This document shows, piece by piece, positions 48,127 to 56,318 of a stretch of 64,000 nt of DNA. Within the stretch, counting starts at the first letter, position 1; every line of letters begins with the position of its first letter. Origin of the DNA: Actinosynnema sp. ALI-1.44 (GTDB taxonomy: Bacteria > Actinomycetota > Actinomycetes > Mycobacteriales > Pseudonocardiaceae); contig NZ_MTQO01000054.1 in assembly GCF_001984155.1 (NCBI RefSeq), positions 1,116,001 through 1,180,000 of the forward strand, written 5' to 3'. The notes below the pieces were generated by a model. That model had not been told where the DNA came from. It saw only the letters and a program-made list of their open reading frames with translations, and did not search any database. A program made the translations under genes and the position numbers.

Positions 48127-49242
48127 GTGGACATCGAGTCGTTGCACGCGTCGGCCACGAAGATCACCGGTCTGGCCGACTTCGGCGACCAGGACTACCT
48201 GGACGGCCTGTCGGTGCTGGTGGACTCCTACCACCGGGAGGCGGGGCTGACCGACTTCGGGCTACGGGTGCAGCGCGCCGGTCTGCGCTCCGCGCTGGTG
48301 GCCCGGCTGCTCAGCGAGGCGGCGTGGAAGGCCAACCCGGAGCACGCGGCGGTGCCGATCGAGCGGCCGATCTTCGTGACCGGTCTGCCCCGCACCGGAA
48401 CCACCGCGTTGCACAGGCTGCTGACCGAGGACCCGGCGCACCAGGGGCTCGAACTGTGGCTCACCGACTTGCCACAACCACGCCCACCCCGCGAGACGTG
48501 GGACGACAACCCGATGTACCAGCGGATCCAGGCCGGGTACGAGCAGCACCACGTCGAACACCCCGAGTTCATGGGCCTGCACTACATCACCGCGGACATG
48601 GCAGAGGAGTGCTGGCGGCTGTTGCGTCAGTCCATGTTGTCCGTCTCCTTCGAGTGCCTTGCCTACGTGCCGACGTATTCGGAGTGGCTGAGCGGCCAGG
48701 ACTGGACAGCCGCATACCACCGGCACCGCCGCAACCTCCAGCTGATCGGCATGCCGGACGCCGGCCGCCGCTGGGTGCTGAAGAACCCCAGTCACCTTTT
48801 CGCGCTCGACGCCCTGCTGGACGCGTATCCCGACGCGCTGGTGATCCAGACGCACCGCGCGCCGCGCACGATCATCGCGTCGATGTGCAGCCTCGCCGAA
48901 CAGGCCACCGACGGGTGGTCGACGGTGTTCCGCGGTTCGGTCATCGGCCGTACCCAGTTGGAACTGTGGGCACGCGGCCTGGAGAAATTCAACGCCGATC
49001 GGGTGAAACACGATCCCGCGCAGTTCTACGACGTGGAATACGACGAATTCGTGGCCGATCCATTCGCCGTGGTCGCGGATATCTACCGCCATTTCGGCCT
49101 GGCGATTTCCGACGACGTGCGCGCCGCGATGGCCGCCGTGCACAGTTCCGGCGACCGCCGCCGCTCACACCGCTACGACCTGGCGGATTTCGGGCTGACC
49201 GCGGCCGAGGCGGACGCCCGGTTCAGCTCCGTATCGCGGTGA
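48127..49242 (+). CDS. Sulfotransferase-family protein
   Basis: This 371-residue protein has the PAPS-binding 5'-phosphosulfate loop RPIFVTGLPRTGTTALHRLL, the 3'-phosphate region in VIQTHRAPRTIIASMCSLAE, and WVLKNPSHLFALDALLDAYP, as in bacterial Sulfotransfer_3 proteins. It starts at GTG 48127, nine bases behind the SDR gene. CysD and CysN-CysC, which make PAPS, are encoded 2.5 kb away. Mycobacterial relatives in the cholesterol region are not biochemically settled, so true sulfonation remains a prediction. It overlaps the convergent methyltransferase by 20 bases. Confidence 0.88.
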   Translation: MDIESLHASATKITGLADFGDQDYLDGLSVLVDSYHREAGLTDFGLRVQRAGLRSALVARLLSEAAWKANPEHAAVPIERPIFVTGLPRTGTTALHRLLTEDPAHQGLELWLTDLPQPRPPRETWDDNPMYQRIQAGYEQHHVEHPEFMGLHYITADMAEECWRLLRQSMLSVSFECLAYVPTYSEWLSGQDWTAAYHRHRRNLQLIGMPDAGRRWVLKNPSHLFALDALLDAYPDALVIQTHRAPRTIIASMCSLAEQATDGWSTVFRGSVIGRTQLELWARGLEKFNADRVKHDPAQFYDVEYDEFVADPFAVVADIYRHFGLAISDDVRAAMAAVHSSGDRRRSHRYDLADFGLTAAEADARFSSVSR

Positions 49243-50011
49243 CCGCGACCGTGGTGAAGCGCATGGTGAACGTGCCGCCGACGGCGTCGATCGCGGCGCC
49301 GGTGCGGTCGAGCAGGGTGGCGAGGGTGTCGGGCGGGAGCAGGCTCATGCCGCCGTGGGTGGGCAGCCGGTCGAGCCACTCGTCGCGGGTGTAGTCCCGC
49401 TGCCATTCGAAACGCCAGTGCTCGATGGCCTGGAATCGCTCGGTCCGCTGGATCCCGGCCGCGGCCAGGTCGGACATCGACTGGTACGGCTTGTTCTTGT
49501 TGGTGAGCTGAGCGGTCGGTGAGGTGGGCGCGACCTCGCGGAAGATCGCCAGGAAGGTGTCGGCCAGTTCGGCCGGTGGCTCATCGGCGTTCCAGAACGC
49601 GGCCAGCAGGCCGCCGGGGCGCAGCAGGCGCGCGGCCTTGGCCGCTCCCGCGTCCGGGTCGACCCAGTGCCAGCACTGCGCGGCCGTGATCGCGTCGAAG
49701 GTTCGCCCGCCTGCGTCCCATTCCTCGATGGTCGACACCTCGACCTCAAGGCCCTGTTCGCGCGCGTGCTCGGCCATCCGCGCGTCCGGCTCGACACCGA
49801 GCACAGTGCACCCGGCCGCTTGCAGTTGACGGGCCGCGATGCCGGTCCCGGTGCCGACGTCGAGCACGTCCCGGCCGGGTGCCGTGGCGACGATCCGGTC
49901 GATCAGCGCCTGGGGGTATCTCGGACGGGTCCGGTCGTAGCGCTGGGCATCGGTGCCGAACGACTCGGCCACTTCCCGGACGCGATGGGGCTCAGTCGGT
50001 AGAGTGGGCAT
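49223..50011 (-). CDS. Class I SAM-dependent methyltransferase
   Basis: This 262-residue protein has motif I VLDVGTGTGIAARQLQAAG, an acidic residue ending strand 2 (VLGVEPDARM), and ITAAQCWHWVDPDAGAAKAA with the strand-4 region. The start SFGTDAQRYDRTRPRYPQAL is typical of the family that includes trans-aconitate and small-molecule methyltransferases. ATG at 50011 lies inside the first of two palindromes shared with the divergent TetR gene, so it is probably repressed by that protein. The substrate is unknown. Confidence 0.92.
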   Translation of the reverse strand: MPTLPTEPHRVREVAESFGTDAQRYDRTRPRYPQALIDRIVATAPGRDVLDVGTGTGIAARQLQAAGCTVLGVEPDARMAEHAREQGLEVEVSTIEEWDAGGRTFDAITAAQCWHWVDPDAGAAKAARLLRPGGLLAAFWNADEPPAELADTFLAIFREVAPTSPTAQLTNKNKPYQSMSDLAAAGIQRTERFQAIEHWRFEWQRDYTRDEWLDRLPTHGGMSLLPPDTLATLLDRTGAAIDAVGGTFTMRFTTVAVTAIRS

Positions 50012-50040
50012 GCGCCCACCATAGTGGGCAAGCGCCCACT
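50004..50040. promoter_or_regulatory. Double operator between methyltransferase and TetR genes
   Basis: GTGGGC-ATGC-GCCCAC (50004-50019) covers the methyltransferase start codon, and AGTGGGC-AAGC-GCCCACT (50023-50040) lies 19 bases from the TetR start. The two share arms and are 20 bases apart, about two DNA turns. Confidence 0.75.
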
Positions 50041-50059
50041 CGACAAGGGAGGACCCTCG

Positions 50060-50641
50060 GTGCCGACCGGCGTGAGCATTCGTGACGTGCGCGCACAGCT
50101 CTTCTCGGCCGCCGACCGCATCCTGCTGCGCGACGGTCCCAGCGCTCTGACCAGCCGTTCGGTCACCACTGAGGCGGGCTGTGCCAAGGGCGTCCTGCAC
50201 AAGCACTTCGACGATTTCGACGCGTTCCTAGCCGAGTACGTGCTCGACCGCGTCGAGCGGATGGACGCCCAGGCCGCCACGCTGCGCGAGCGCGTGGGAA
50301 CCGGCACCGTGGCCGACAACCTGACCGGCGGGTTGATCTCGCTGTTCGAATCGGTCGCCGTCGCGGTCGTCGCCCTGGTCACCTACCGGGACGAACTGCG
50401 CACCAGACTCCGGGACGCCTGGCCCGCCGGGGTCCCGGTGCTCACCGAAGGTGCGATCATGCTCGGCGCCTACCTCGCCGCCGAGCAACGCCTCGGCCGG
50501 ATCGCGGCCGACGCCGACGTCGAAACCCTCGCCGCGATGCTGATCGGCACCACCCACATGCTCTACGCCGACCGGGCGACGCCGCCCCAGGCGCTAGCCG
50601 TCCGCAAGATCGTCACGACCTTGGTGCGTTCGGAACCGTGA
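50060..50641 (+). CDS. TetR-family regulator
   Basis: This 193-residue protein has the helix-turn-helix LTSRSVTTEAGCAKGVLHKHF at about residues 34-54 after IRDVRAQLFSAADRILLRDG. GTG at 50060 has GGAGG seven bases upstream. The two palindromes before it and the divergent methyltransferase suggest auto- and cross-repression. Its 3' end overlaps the convergent LysR gene by 48 bases. Confidence 0.92.
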   Translation: MPTGVSIRDVRAQLFSAADRILLRDGPSALTSRSVTTEAGCAKGVLHKHFDDFDAFLAEYVLDRVERMDAQAATLRERVGTGTVADNLTGGLISLFESVAVAVVALVTYRDELRTRLRDAWPAGVPVLTEGAIMLGAYLAAEQRLGRIAADADVETLAAMLIGTTHMLYADRATPPQALAVRKIVTTLVRSEP

Positions 50642-51526
50642 CCACGCCGCCGACGGACGCGCCTCGGTGAGCACGTACTCCCGGAACGCCTCCACCACAG
50701 CGGGGGCGTAGTGGTCGGGGCACCACCCGATCCCGATGGTCCTGGCACACCGTGGTTGCGAGATCCGCAGCTCCACGATGTCCGGCAGGGGACCGGGAGC
50801 GGGCGGCAACAGCGCCACACCGCAGCCCGCGCCGACCAGGCCGCGCAACGTGAACGGCTCCTCGCCTTCGAACGCGATCCGCGGTGCGAACCCGGCCTGG
50901 TGGCACAGCCGTTCGGTGATCAGTCGCAGACCGAACCCGTCGGAGAACGTCACGAACGGTTCGCCCGCGACGTCAGCCAGCCGCACCGTGCGACGCCGCG
51001 CGAGCCGGTGGCCGGTGGGGACGACGAGCGTGAGCGGTTCCTCGACGATCGGCCGCCACGTGATGCCCGGCTGATCGGACGGTTGCGCGGCCAGCACCAC
51101 ATCGACCTCGCCGTCGAGCAGATACCGCTCGTTGCGTGTGGTTCCGCCCTGCCGCAGCAGGAACTCGACCTTCGGGTAGAGGACGCGGAAGCCGCTGAGC
51201 AACGTCGGCACGAACTCGTTGCCGAGCGTGTTGAGGAACGCGAACCGGACCGTGCCGACCGTCGGGTCCGCGGCTGTGCCGATCGTCCTGACCGCGCCGT
51301 CGATGGAGTTCAAGGCGCGCTTGGCGGCGTCCAGCAACGTCTGCCCGTTGCTGTTGAGCCGGAGTACGCGTCCGACGCGGTCGAACAGGGGAGTGCCGAT
51401 CTCGTGCTCGAGCCGCGCGACACCCCGCGACAACGCGGACTGTGACACATGCAACTCCGCTGCCGCGGCGGTCACCGTGCGTCCCTCGGCGACCATCACG
51501 AACCACCTGAGCTGGTCGATCTCCAC
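50594..51526 (-). CDS. LysR-family transcriptional regulator
   Basis: This 310-residue protein has an N-terminal winged helix-turn-helix (EIDQLRWFVMVAEGRTVTAA, LHVSQSALSRGVARLEHEIG, PLFDRVGRVLRLNSNG) and a periplasmic-binding-like effector domain from about 90 (VRFAFLNTLGNEFVPTLLSG). It resembles the GltC/CynR branch. GTG at 51526 is next to a palindromic T-N11-A box shared with the divergent TauE/SafE permease, its likely target. Confidence 0.93.
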   Translation of the reverse strand: MEIDQLRWFVMVAEGRTVTAAAAELHVSQSALSRGVARLEHEIGTPLFDRVGRVLRLNSNGQTLLDAAKRALNSIDGAVRTIGTAADPTVGTVRFAFLNTLGNEFVPTLLSGFRVLYPKVEFLLRQGGTTRNERYLLDGEVDVVLAAQPSDQPGITWRPIVEEPLTLVVPTGHRLARRRTVRLADVAGEPFVTFSDGFGLRLITERLCHQAGFAPRIAFEGEEPFTLRGLVGAGCGVALLPPAPGPLPDIVELRISQPRCARTIGIGWCPDHYAPAVVEAFREYVLTEARPSAAWSRFRTHQGRDDLADG

Positions 51527-51527
51527 A

Positions 51528-51548
51528 TTGATGCATCCTACGCATCAA
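51528..51548. promoter_or_regulatory. LysR-type box between lysR and the permease gene
   Basis: TTGATGC-ATCCTAC-GCATCAA is a perfect 7+7 palindrome with a seven-base centre and contains the T-N11-A pattern of LysR sites. It abuts the lysR start codon, suggesting autorepression and activation of the divergent permease. Confidence 0.75.
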
Positions 51549-51597
51549 TCCCATCTCTGACGTTCATTGGACGCATGAGTGCAGGTAGCGGACAGTG

Positions 51598-52335
51598 ATG
51601 AGCGTGGATTTGCTCCTCGTCGCGGTGACAGGGCTGGTTGCCGGGGTGATCAACGCGGTCGCCGGTGCGGGCGCGCTGCTGACGTTCCCGGTCTTCCTCG
51701 CTCTCGGCATGACCCCGCTCCAGGCCAACGTCGCCAACTGCATCGGTGTCGTGCCGGGCAACTTCGCCTCGACGCTCGGCTTCCGCCGGGAACTGGCCGT
51801 CCAGAAGCCCTTGCTCCGGCGGATCGCCCTGCCCGCCGCGGTGGGGTCGCTGATCGGCGGGCTCGTGCTGTTCGCGTTGCCGGAGAAGGTCTTCGCCTAC
51901 CTCGTGCCCGCGCTGCTCGGTCTCGGTGCGCTCCTGGTTCTCGTGCAGCCGCTCGTGGCCAAGCGGCTGCGGTCGGCGGAGAAGCACCGCGGCCCGCTGA
52001 AGTCCCTCATCTTCGGCACATCGGTCTACGGCGGCTACTTCGGCACCGGCATCGGCGTGATCTTCTTCGCCGTGCTCGGCCTGTTCGCCAAGGGAACCAC
52101 GCACGAGCTCAACGCCGTCAAGGTCGTCCTGCAGGGGATCGCCAACGGAGTGGCCGGTGTGCTGTTCTGCTTCATCGCTCCCGTGCCGTGGCCGGAGACG
52201 CTCGTTTTCGGCGCCGCCACGATGATCGCGGGCCCGGTGGGCGCCTACCTGTCCCGCAAGATCCCGCCCGCGCCGTTGCGCTACATCATCGGCGTGCTCG
52301 GCCTCGTCGCGGCAGTACGCATCGCGATCGCGTGA
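51598..52335 (+). CDS. TauE/SafE (TSUP) family permease
   Basis: This 245-residue membrane protein has seven or eight hydrophobic segments. The N-terminal repeat LVAGVINAVAGAGALLTFPV and the second-half repeat GTSVYGGYFGTGIGVIFFAV are the TSUP signature. Family members export or import small anions such as sulfite, sulfoacetate or taurine derivatives. GTG-ATG at 51595/51598 gives two adjacent starts. It is controlled by the divergent LysR protein on the evidence of the shared box; the substrate cannot be named. Confidence 0.9.
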   Translation: MSVDLLLVAVTGLVAGVINAVAGAGALLTFPVFLALGMTPLQANVANCIGVVPGNFASTLGFRRELAVQKPLLRRIALPAAVGSLIGGLVLFALPEKVFAYLVPALLGLGALLVLVQPLVAKRLRSAEKHRGPLKSLIFGTSVYGGYFGTGIGVIFFAVLGLFAKGTTHELNAVKVVLQGIANGVAGVLFCFIAPVPWPETLVFGAATMIAGPVGAYLSRKIPPAPLRYIIGVLGLVAAVRIAIA

Positions 52336-52391
52336 TCACCTGTTACACAACCATGACGGCGGGCTGACACGGCTCTGCCAGGTTCGACCGG

Positions 52392-53840
52392 GTGATCAAA
52401 ACAGCAGCGATGGTGGTGATCGTGCTGGCCGCCACCGGGATTTCGGCCACACTCGCCCACGCCACGTCCACACAGGCCACGGCGCCCGTGTGGAAGCCCT
52501 GTACCGAAGCGCTGAGCGGATGGAAGGAGACCATCCCCGACGACAAGGGCGAAACGGAGTGCACCTTCGTCACAGTGCCACTGGATTACACCAAACCAGC
52601 CGGTCGCACGCTCAAGATCGCGGTCAGCAGGCTGAAAGCCAAGGGACAGCGGCGGGGAGTCCTGCTCGCCAACCCCGGCGGCCCCGGCGGCACAGCCATC
52701 TCCTATCCCCGTGACATCAGGACGAGCACGATCGGCGGCATCGCCGAGAACTACGACCTGATCGGCTTCGACCCGAGAGGCGTCGGCTTCAGCGACGCGC
52801 AGTTCTGCGACAAAGACTACGATCCGCTGCCCCCGCCGCGCGACGCGGAGAGCGACGCCAGGGCGTCGTTCGAGTCCGAGGCCGCGTGGAACGCCGCGTG
52901 CTCCGACGACGACCCCGAGTTCGTGGCCAACCTGACCACCGAGAACACCGCGCGTGACGTCGACGTGATCCGTCAGGCGTTGGGGGAGCAGAAGATCAGC
53001 TTCTACGGCGTCTCCTTCGGCACCGCCGTCGGCGCGGTCTACCGGTCGCTGTTCGACCAGCGCGTCGACCGGATGTGGCTCGAGTCGGTGATGCCTCCGG
53101 TGATGGACATGGCGTCGATGGACACGGACGCCGTGGCGGTCGCGGAAACCCGGTTCGAGCCGTTCACGAAATGGCTGGCCGACCGCGACCACGAGTACCA
53201 CATGGGCAAGACCAGCGCTGAGGTCCGCAAAACCGTGCTGGCCCTGCGTACCGAACTGGACACCAAGCCACGCGGCGACATCAGTGGCGTGACGGTCGGC
53301 TACCTCGCCACGCCATCGCCCTCCGGCTACGCCTACTCGGCACGGGAACTGGCGACCCTGCTGGAGGGCGCCGAGACGCGGATGGCCGCGTCGGCGGCGA
53401 AACCACCGCAACGGCCGCAGTTCGCCGACGCCAACGGGTTCGCGTTCAACTTCGTGAACAACCGGGCGATGTTCTGCAACGACGGCACGGGAGGGCGGGA
53501 CTTCGCCGACATCTGGGCGAAACGACAGCAGCGCATCGAGAAGTACCCGGCGGCGGGCGGTCGGCTGCAGATGAGCTTCCAGTGCCCGAAATGGCCGGTC
53601 CAAGCCAAACCGTGGAACCTCACCAAAGGCACGAGCGCGCTGCAACTGTCCGGGCACCGCTACGAGAACGACACACCGTACATGTGGGCGCAGCGGATGC
53701 AGGCCCAGATCGGCGGCGCACTGCTGACCATCAACGACGACGTCCACGGATCCATCCGCCGGATCCCGTGCGGCGCCAAGGTCGTCGACTTCTTCCGGAC
53801 CGGCCGCACCGACAACGGATCGTGCGAGGGACTGTCATGA
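52392..53840 (+). CDS. Secreted alpha/beta hydrolase, tripeptidyl-aminopeptidase type
   Basis: This 482-residue protein has a signal peptide (IKTAAMVVIVLAATGISATLAHA) and an alpha/beta hydrolase fold: LLANPGGPGGTA (oxyanion region), YDLIGFDPRGVGFSD and nucleophile elbow YGVSFGT. The C-terminal TAP-like part is degenerate (SGHRYENDTPYMWAQRM, ending in NDDVHGSI with the catalytic His). The resemblance is to the S33 SlpD/E and Tap exopeptidases of streptomycetes. GTG at 52392. It overlaps the protease gene behind it by ATGA. Confidence 0.88.
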   Translation: MIKTAAMVVIVLAATGISATLAHATSTQATAPVWKPCTEALSGWKETIPDDKGETECTFVTVPLDYTKPAGRTLKIAVSRLKAKGQRRGVLLANPGGPGGTAISYPRDIRTSTIGGIAENYDLIGFDPRGVGFSDAQFCDKDYDPLPPPRDAESDARASFESEAAWNAACSDDDPEFVANLTTENTARDVDVIRQALGEQKISFYGVSFGTAVGAVYRSLFDQRVDRMWLESVMPPVMDMASMDTDAVAVAETRFEPFTKWLADRDHEYHMGKTSAEVRKTVLALRTELDTKPRGDISGVTVGYLATPSPSGYAYSARELATLLEGAETRMAASAAKPPQRPQFADANGFAFNFVNNRAMFCNDGTGGRDFADIWAKRQQRIEKYPAAGGRLQMSFQCPKWPVQAKPWNLTKGTSALQLSGHRYENDTPYMWAQRMQAQIGGALLTINDDVHGSIRRIPCGAKVVDFFRTGRTDNGSCEGLS

Positions 53841-54625
53841 TCAAGCGAATCCTCACCGTGACCGCGTTGCTCGGCATCGCGCTGGCCACTCCCGCCGCGG
53901 CGGCCACCGACCTGTCCGGAACCGTCGTGTTCGGAGGGTGCTCCGGCTCCCTTGTCCGGACACCGGAATCCACCGCACACGATCCAGCATTGGTGCTGAC
54001 CAACGGACACTGCTACGAAGGGCAAAGCGTCATCCCGGACGAAGTGCTCGTCGACCAGCCGTCCAACCGCCTGATCAACTTGCTCGACGGCAAGGGCGGG
54101 ACCGTGGCCACACTCCGTACGGCCAAGGCGCTGTACGTGACGATGACCGGGACGGACATCGCGTTGTACCGGTTGCGCGAGTCCTACGCCCAACTCGACA
54201 GGCAGTACCACGTGCGGCCGATGACGTTGTCGGCGGACCGGCCGAAACGAGGCGCGGACGTCGAAATCGTGTCGTCGGGCTGGATGAAGGTCCTGCCCTG
54301 CAAGATCGACGGCTTCGCCTACCGCGTGCTCGAGATGACCTACGTGACCAAGGACGTGCTCCGGTACGACTCCGCGTGCCAGCCCGGCCCTGGTGTGTCG
54401 GGGTCCCCGGTTGTGTCCGGCGGCCAAGTCGTCGGCATCCACAACACGAGCAACCGCGAAGGTGGCCAGTGCACGGAGAACAACCCGTGCGAAATGGACC
54501 GCACCGGCGCCATCTCCGCTCGCAAAGGCGCCGGGTACGCCACGCAGACGTACTGGATCACCACGTGCGTCCGACCCGGGAACAGGCTCGACCTGACCAA
54601 ACCGGGCTGCTTGCTGCCTGACTAG
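53837..54625 (+). CDS. Secreted trypsin-like serine protease
   Basis: This 262-residue protein has a signal peptide (MIKRILTVTALLGIALATPA) and a chymotrypsin-fold triad: His in VLTNGHCYEG, Asp in MTGTDIALYRL and Ser in GPGVSGSPVVSGGQVVGIHN. Cys pairs suggest disulfides. It is translationally coupled to the aminopeptidase-like hydrolase, so an endo- and an exopeptidase appear to be secreted together. It ends against a convergent lipoprotein gene with a four-base overlap. Confidence 0.9.
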   Translation: MIKRILTVTALLGIALATPAAAATDLSGTVVFGGCSGSLVRTPESTAHDPALVLTNGHCYEGQSVIPDEVLVDQPSNRLINLLDGKGGTVATLRTAKALYVTMTGTDIALYRLRESYAQLDRQYHVRPMTLSADRPKRGADVEIVSSGWMKVLPCKIDGFAYRVLEMTYVTKDVLRYDSACQPGPGVSGSPVVSGGQVVGIHNTSNREGGQCTENNPCEMDRTGAISARKGAGYATQTYWITTCVRPGNRLDLTKPGCLLPD

Positions 54626-55020
54626 TCAGGACAACTCACCGGCCCCCGGGTCTGTCCGCCGCCTTGCAGCGTGACAGGCCCGGGGGCCGCGGCCGTGCAC
54701 ACGATCTGTGCAACGGCCATTGTGGACAATGTAGTGACGTCGACAGTGACGGCGACCGTCTTGTCGTCGACGCTTTTCGGCCCCAGGTCGTGCGGCACTT
54801 CAGTGGTGTAGAGGCCGCCCGGGGGGACTCCCTGAGCCAGGAGCTCCAACGCGGAAAGCTGGCTGGACTCGTGCCGCGTGGGACGCAGCACCGGCGTCAC
54901 CTCGCCGTCCTGCACGAGGTAGATCACCGCCCCCTTCGCGCGCGATCCGCCGATCGGCTCGGTGGGCTGCACACCGCACCCCGCGATCAGCAGTGCGACC
55001 AGTACCAGGGAACGCTTCAC
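54622..55020 (-). CDS. Small lipoprotein of the AfsQ-like system
   Basis: This 132-residue lipoprotein has the lipobox LLIAGC at residues 10-15 and a GerMN-like fold of about 100 residues (AVIYLVQDGEVTPVLRPTRH, SALELLAQGVPPGGLYTTEV, KTVAVTVDVTTLSTMAVAQI). It follows the kinase gene with ATGA overlap. In Streptomyces the order afsQ1-afsQ2-afsQ3 also ends in a lipoprotein that modulates the kinase, so this is probably AfsQ3-like. Confidence 0.82.
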   Translation of the reverse strand: MKRSLVLVALLIAGCGVQPTEPIGGSRAKGAVIYLVQDGEVTPVLRPTRHESSQLSALELLAQGVPPGGLYTTEVPHDLGPKSVDDKTVAVTVDVTTLSTMAVAQIVCTAAAPGPVTLQGGGQTRGPVSCPD

Positions 55021-56318
55021 CGGGAACCTCCTGAAGGCAGGCGGAGCGTGAACACCGCGCCGCCGTCCGGCCGGTTGCCCGCCGTGAGAGTGCCGTCGTG
55101 CAGCCGCGCGTTCTCCCAGGCGATGGCCAGGCCGAGACCGCTGCCCTCGGACCGGGTCCGTGCCGTGTCGGCCTTGTAGAACCGGTCGAACACCTGCGGC
55201 AGCACCTGGGGGTCCAGCCCGGGACCGTGGTCGGTGACCTCGATGATCACCCAGCCCGGCTCACCGCGCAGCGTCACGGACACCGGCGCGGCCCCGTGCT
55301 TCAGCGCGTTGCCGACCAGGTTCGCCACGATCACGTCCAACCGCCGCGGATCCACCCGCGCGGTCAGCGAAGCCAGGTCGGTGACCACATCGGTCCACCG
55401 GCGAGCCCGCAGCGTCGCTGTCACCGCCTCGGCCACGTCGACGTCGTCCAACGCCAGCGTGGCGGCGCCCGAGTCGAACCGGCTGACCTCCATCAGATCG
55501 TTGACCAACCGGGTCAGGTTGCGCGTCTCCTGGCTGACCAGCGTGGCCGCCTTGCCCGCGTCCTCGGTCAGGTGCGGCGCTTCCTCGTCGAGCACGTCCG
55601 TCACCGCGGTCATCGCGGCCAGGGGAGTGCGCAGTTCGTGTGACACGTCCGCGACGAACCGCCGGGCGTCCGCGACCTGCTTCTCCAACGCCGCCGCCGT
55701 GGTGTTGAACGTTTGCGCGACACCCGCGAGCTCGTCGCCACCTCGCACCTGGACCCTGGTCGTCAGATCGCCCTCACCCAGCCTGCGTGCGGCGGCATCC
55801 AGGTCACGCACGGGCCGCAGCACGCTGTTGGCCGCCAGCCACGCGAGGAACCCGCTGAGGACGAGCGACCCGATCCCGATCACCCACGCGAGCAACGCCA
55901 GTTCACGGATGCTGTCCTGCTCGTCGGACAAGTGCCGTCCACTGTAGAACTCCAGGTCGCTGAGGCGCATACCCATGACCAACCCGGCCTGGCCGTCGTG
56001 GACCACCCGCTGCCACGCGACCACGCCGGTGGCGACCTTGTCGCGTAGCTCCCGCGGGATGTCCGGCACCCGCTGGTCATCGCCCAACGGCCGTCCCCTG
56101 TAGAGGATCACCCCAAAGCTGTCCCGATCGGACAGCGCGCCCGGGTCCGGCACTGTCATCGCGGCGACCCGTTCGGTGAACTGGCGGACCGCCGAGTCCT
56201 GGGCCTTCTCCAGGATGACGTTGCGCGCCTGCCCGTACATCGCACCGGCCACCGCGGCCGCCGTAACCCCGCTGAGCAGGGCAAACGCGATCAACAGGCG
56301 GGTGCGCAGACTCCTCAC
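55017..56318 (-). CDS. Sensor histidine kinase, AfsQ2-like
   Basis: This 433-residue protein has transmembrane segments near 8-27 and 145-168 flanking a ~110-residue sensor domain, then HAMP (RPVRDLDAAARRLGEGDLTT), H-box FVADVSHELRTPLAAM, N-box LVGNALKHG, and G boxes DHGPGLD and GSGLGLAIA. It lies between regulator and lipoprotein genes, overlapping both by four bases, as in the afsQ and cse loci of Streptomyces. Confidence 0.93.
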   Translation of the reverse strand: MRSLRTRLLIAFALLSGVTAAAVAGAMYGQARNVILEKAQDSAVRQFTERVAAMTVPDPGALSDRDSFGVILYRGRPLGDDQRVPDIPRELRDKVATGVVAWQRVVHDGQAGLVMGMRLSDLEFYSGRHLSDEQDSIRELALLAWVIGIGSLVLSGFLAWLAANSVLRPVRDLDAAARRLGEGDLTTRVQVRGGDELAGVAQTFNTTAAALEKQVADARRFVADVSHELRTPLAAMTAVTDVLDEEAPHLTEDAGKAATLVSQETRNLTRLVNDLMEVSRFDSGAATLALDDVDVAEAVTATLRARRWTDVVTDLASLTARVDPRRLDVIVANLVGNALKHGAAPVSVTLRGEPGWVIIEVTDHGPGLDPQVLPQVFDRFYKADTARTRSEGSGLGLAIAWENARLHDGTLTAGNRPDGGAVFTLRLPSGGSR

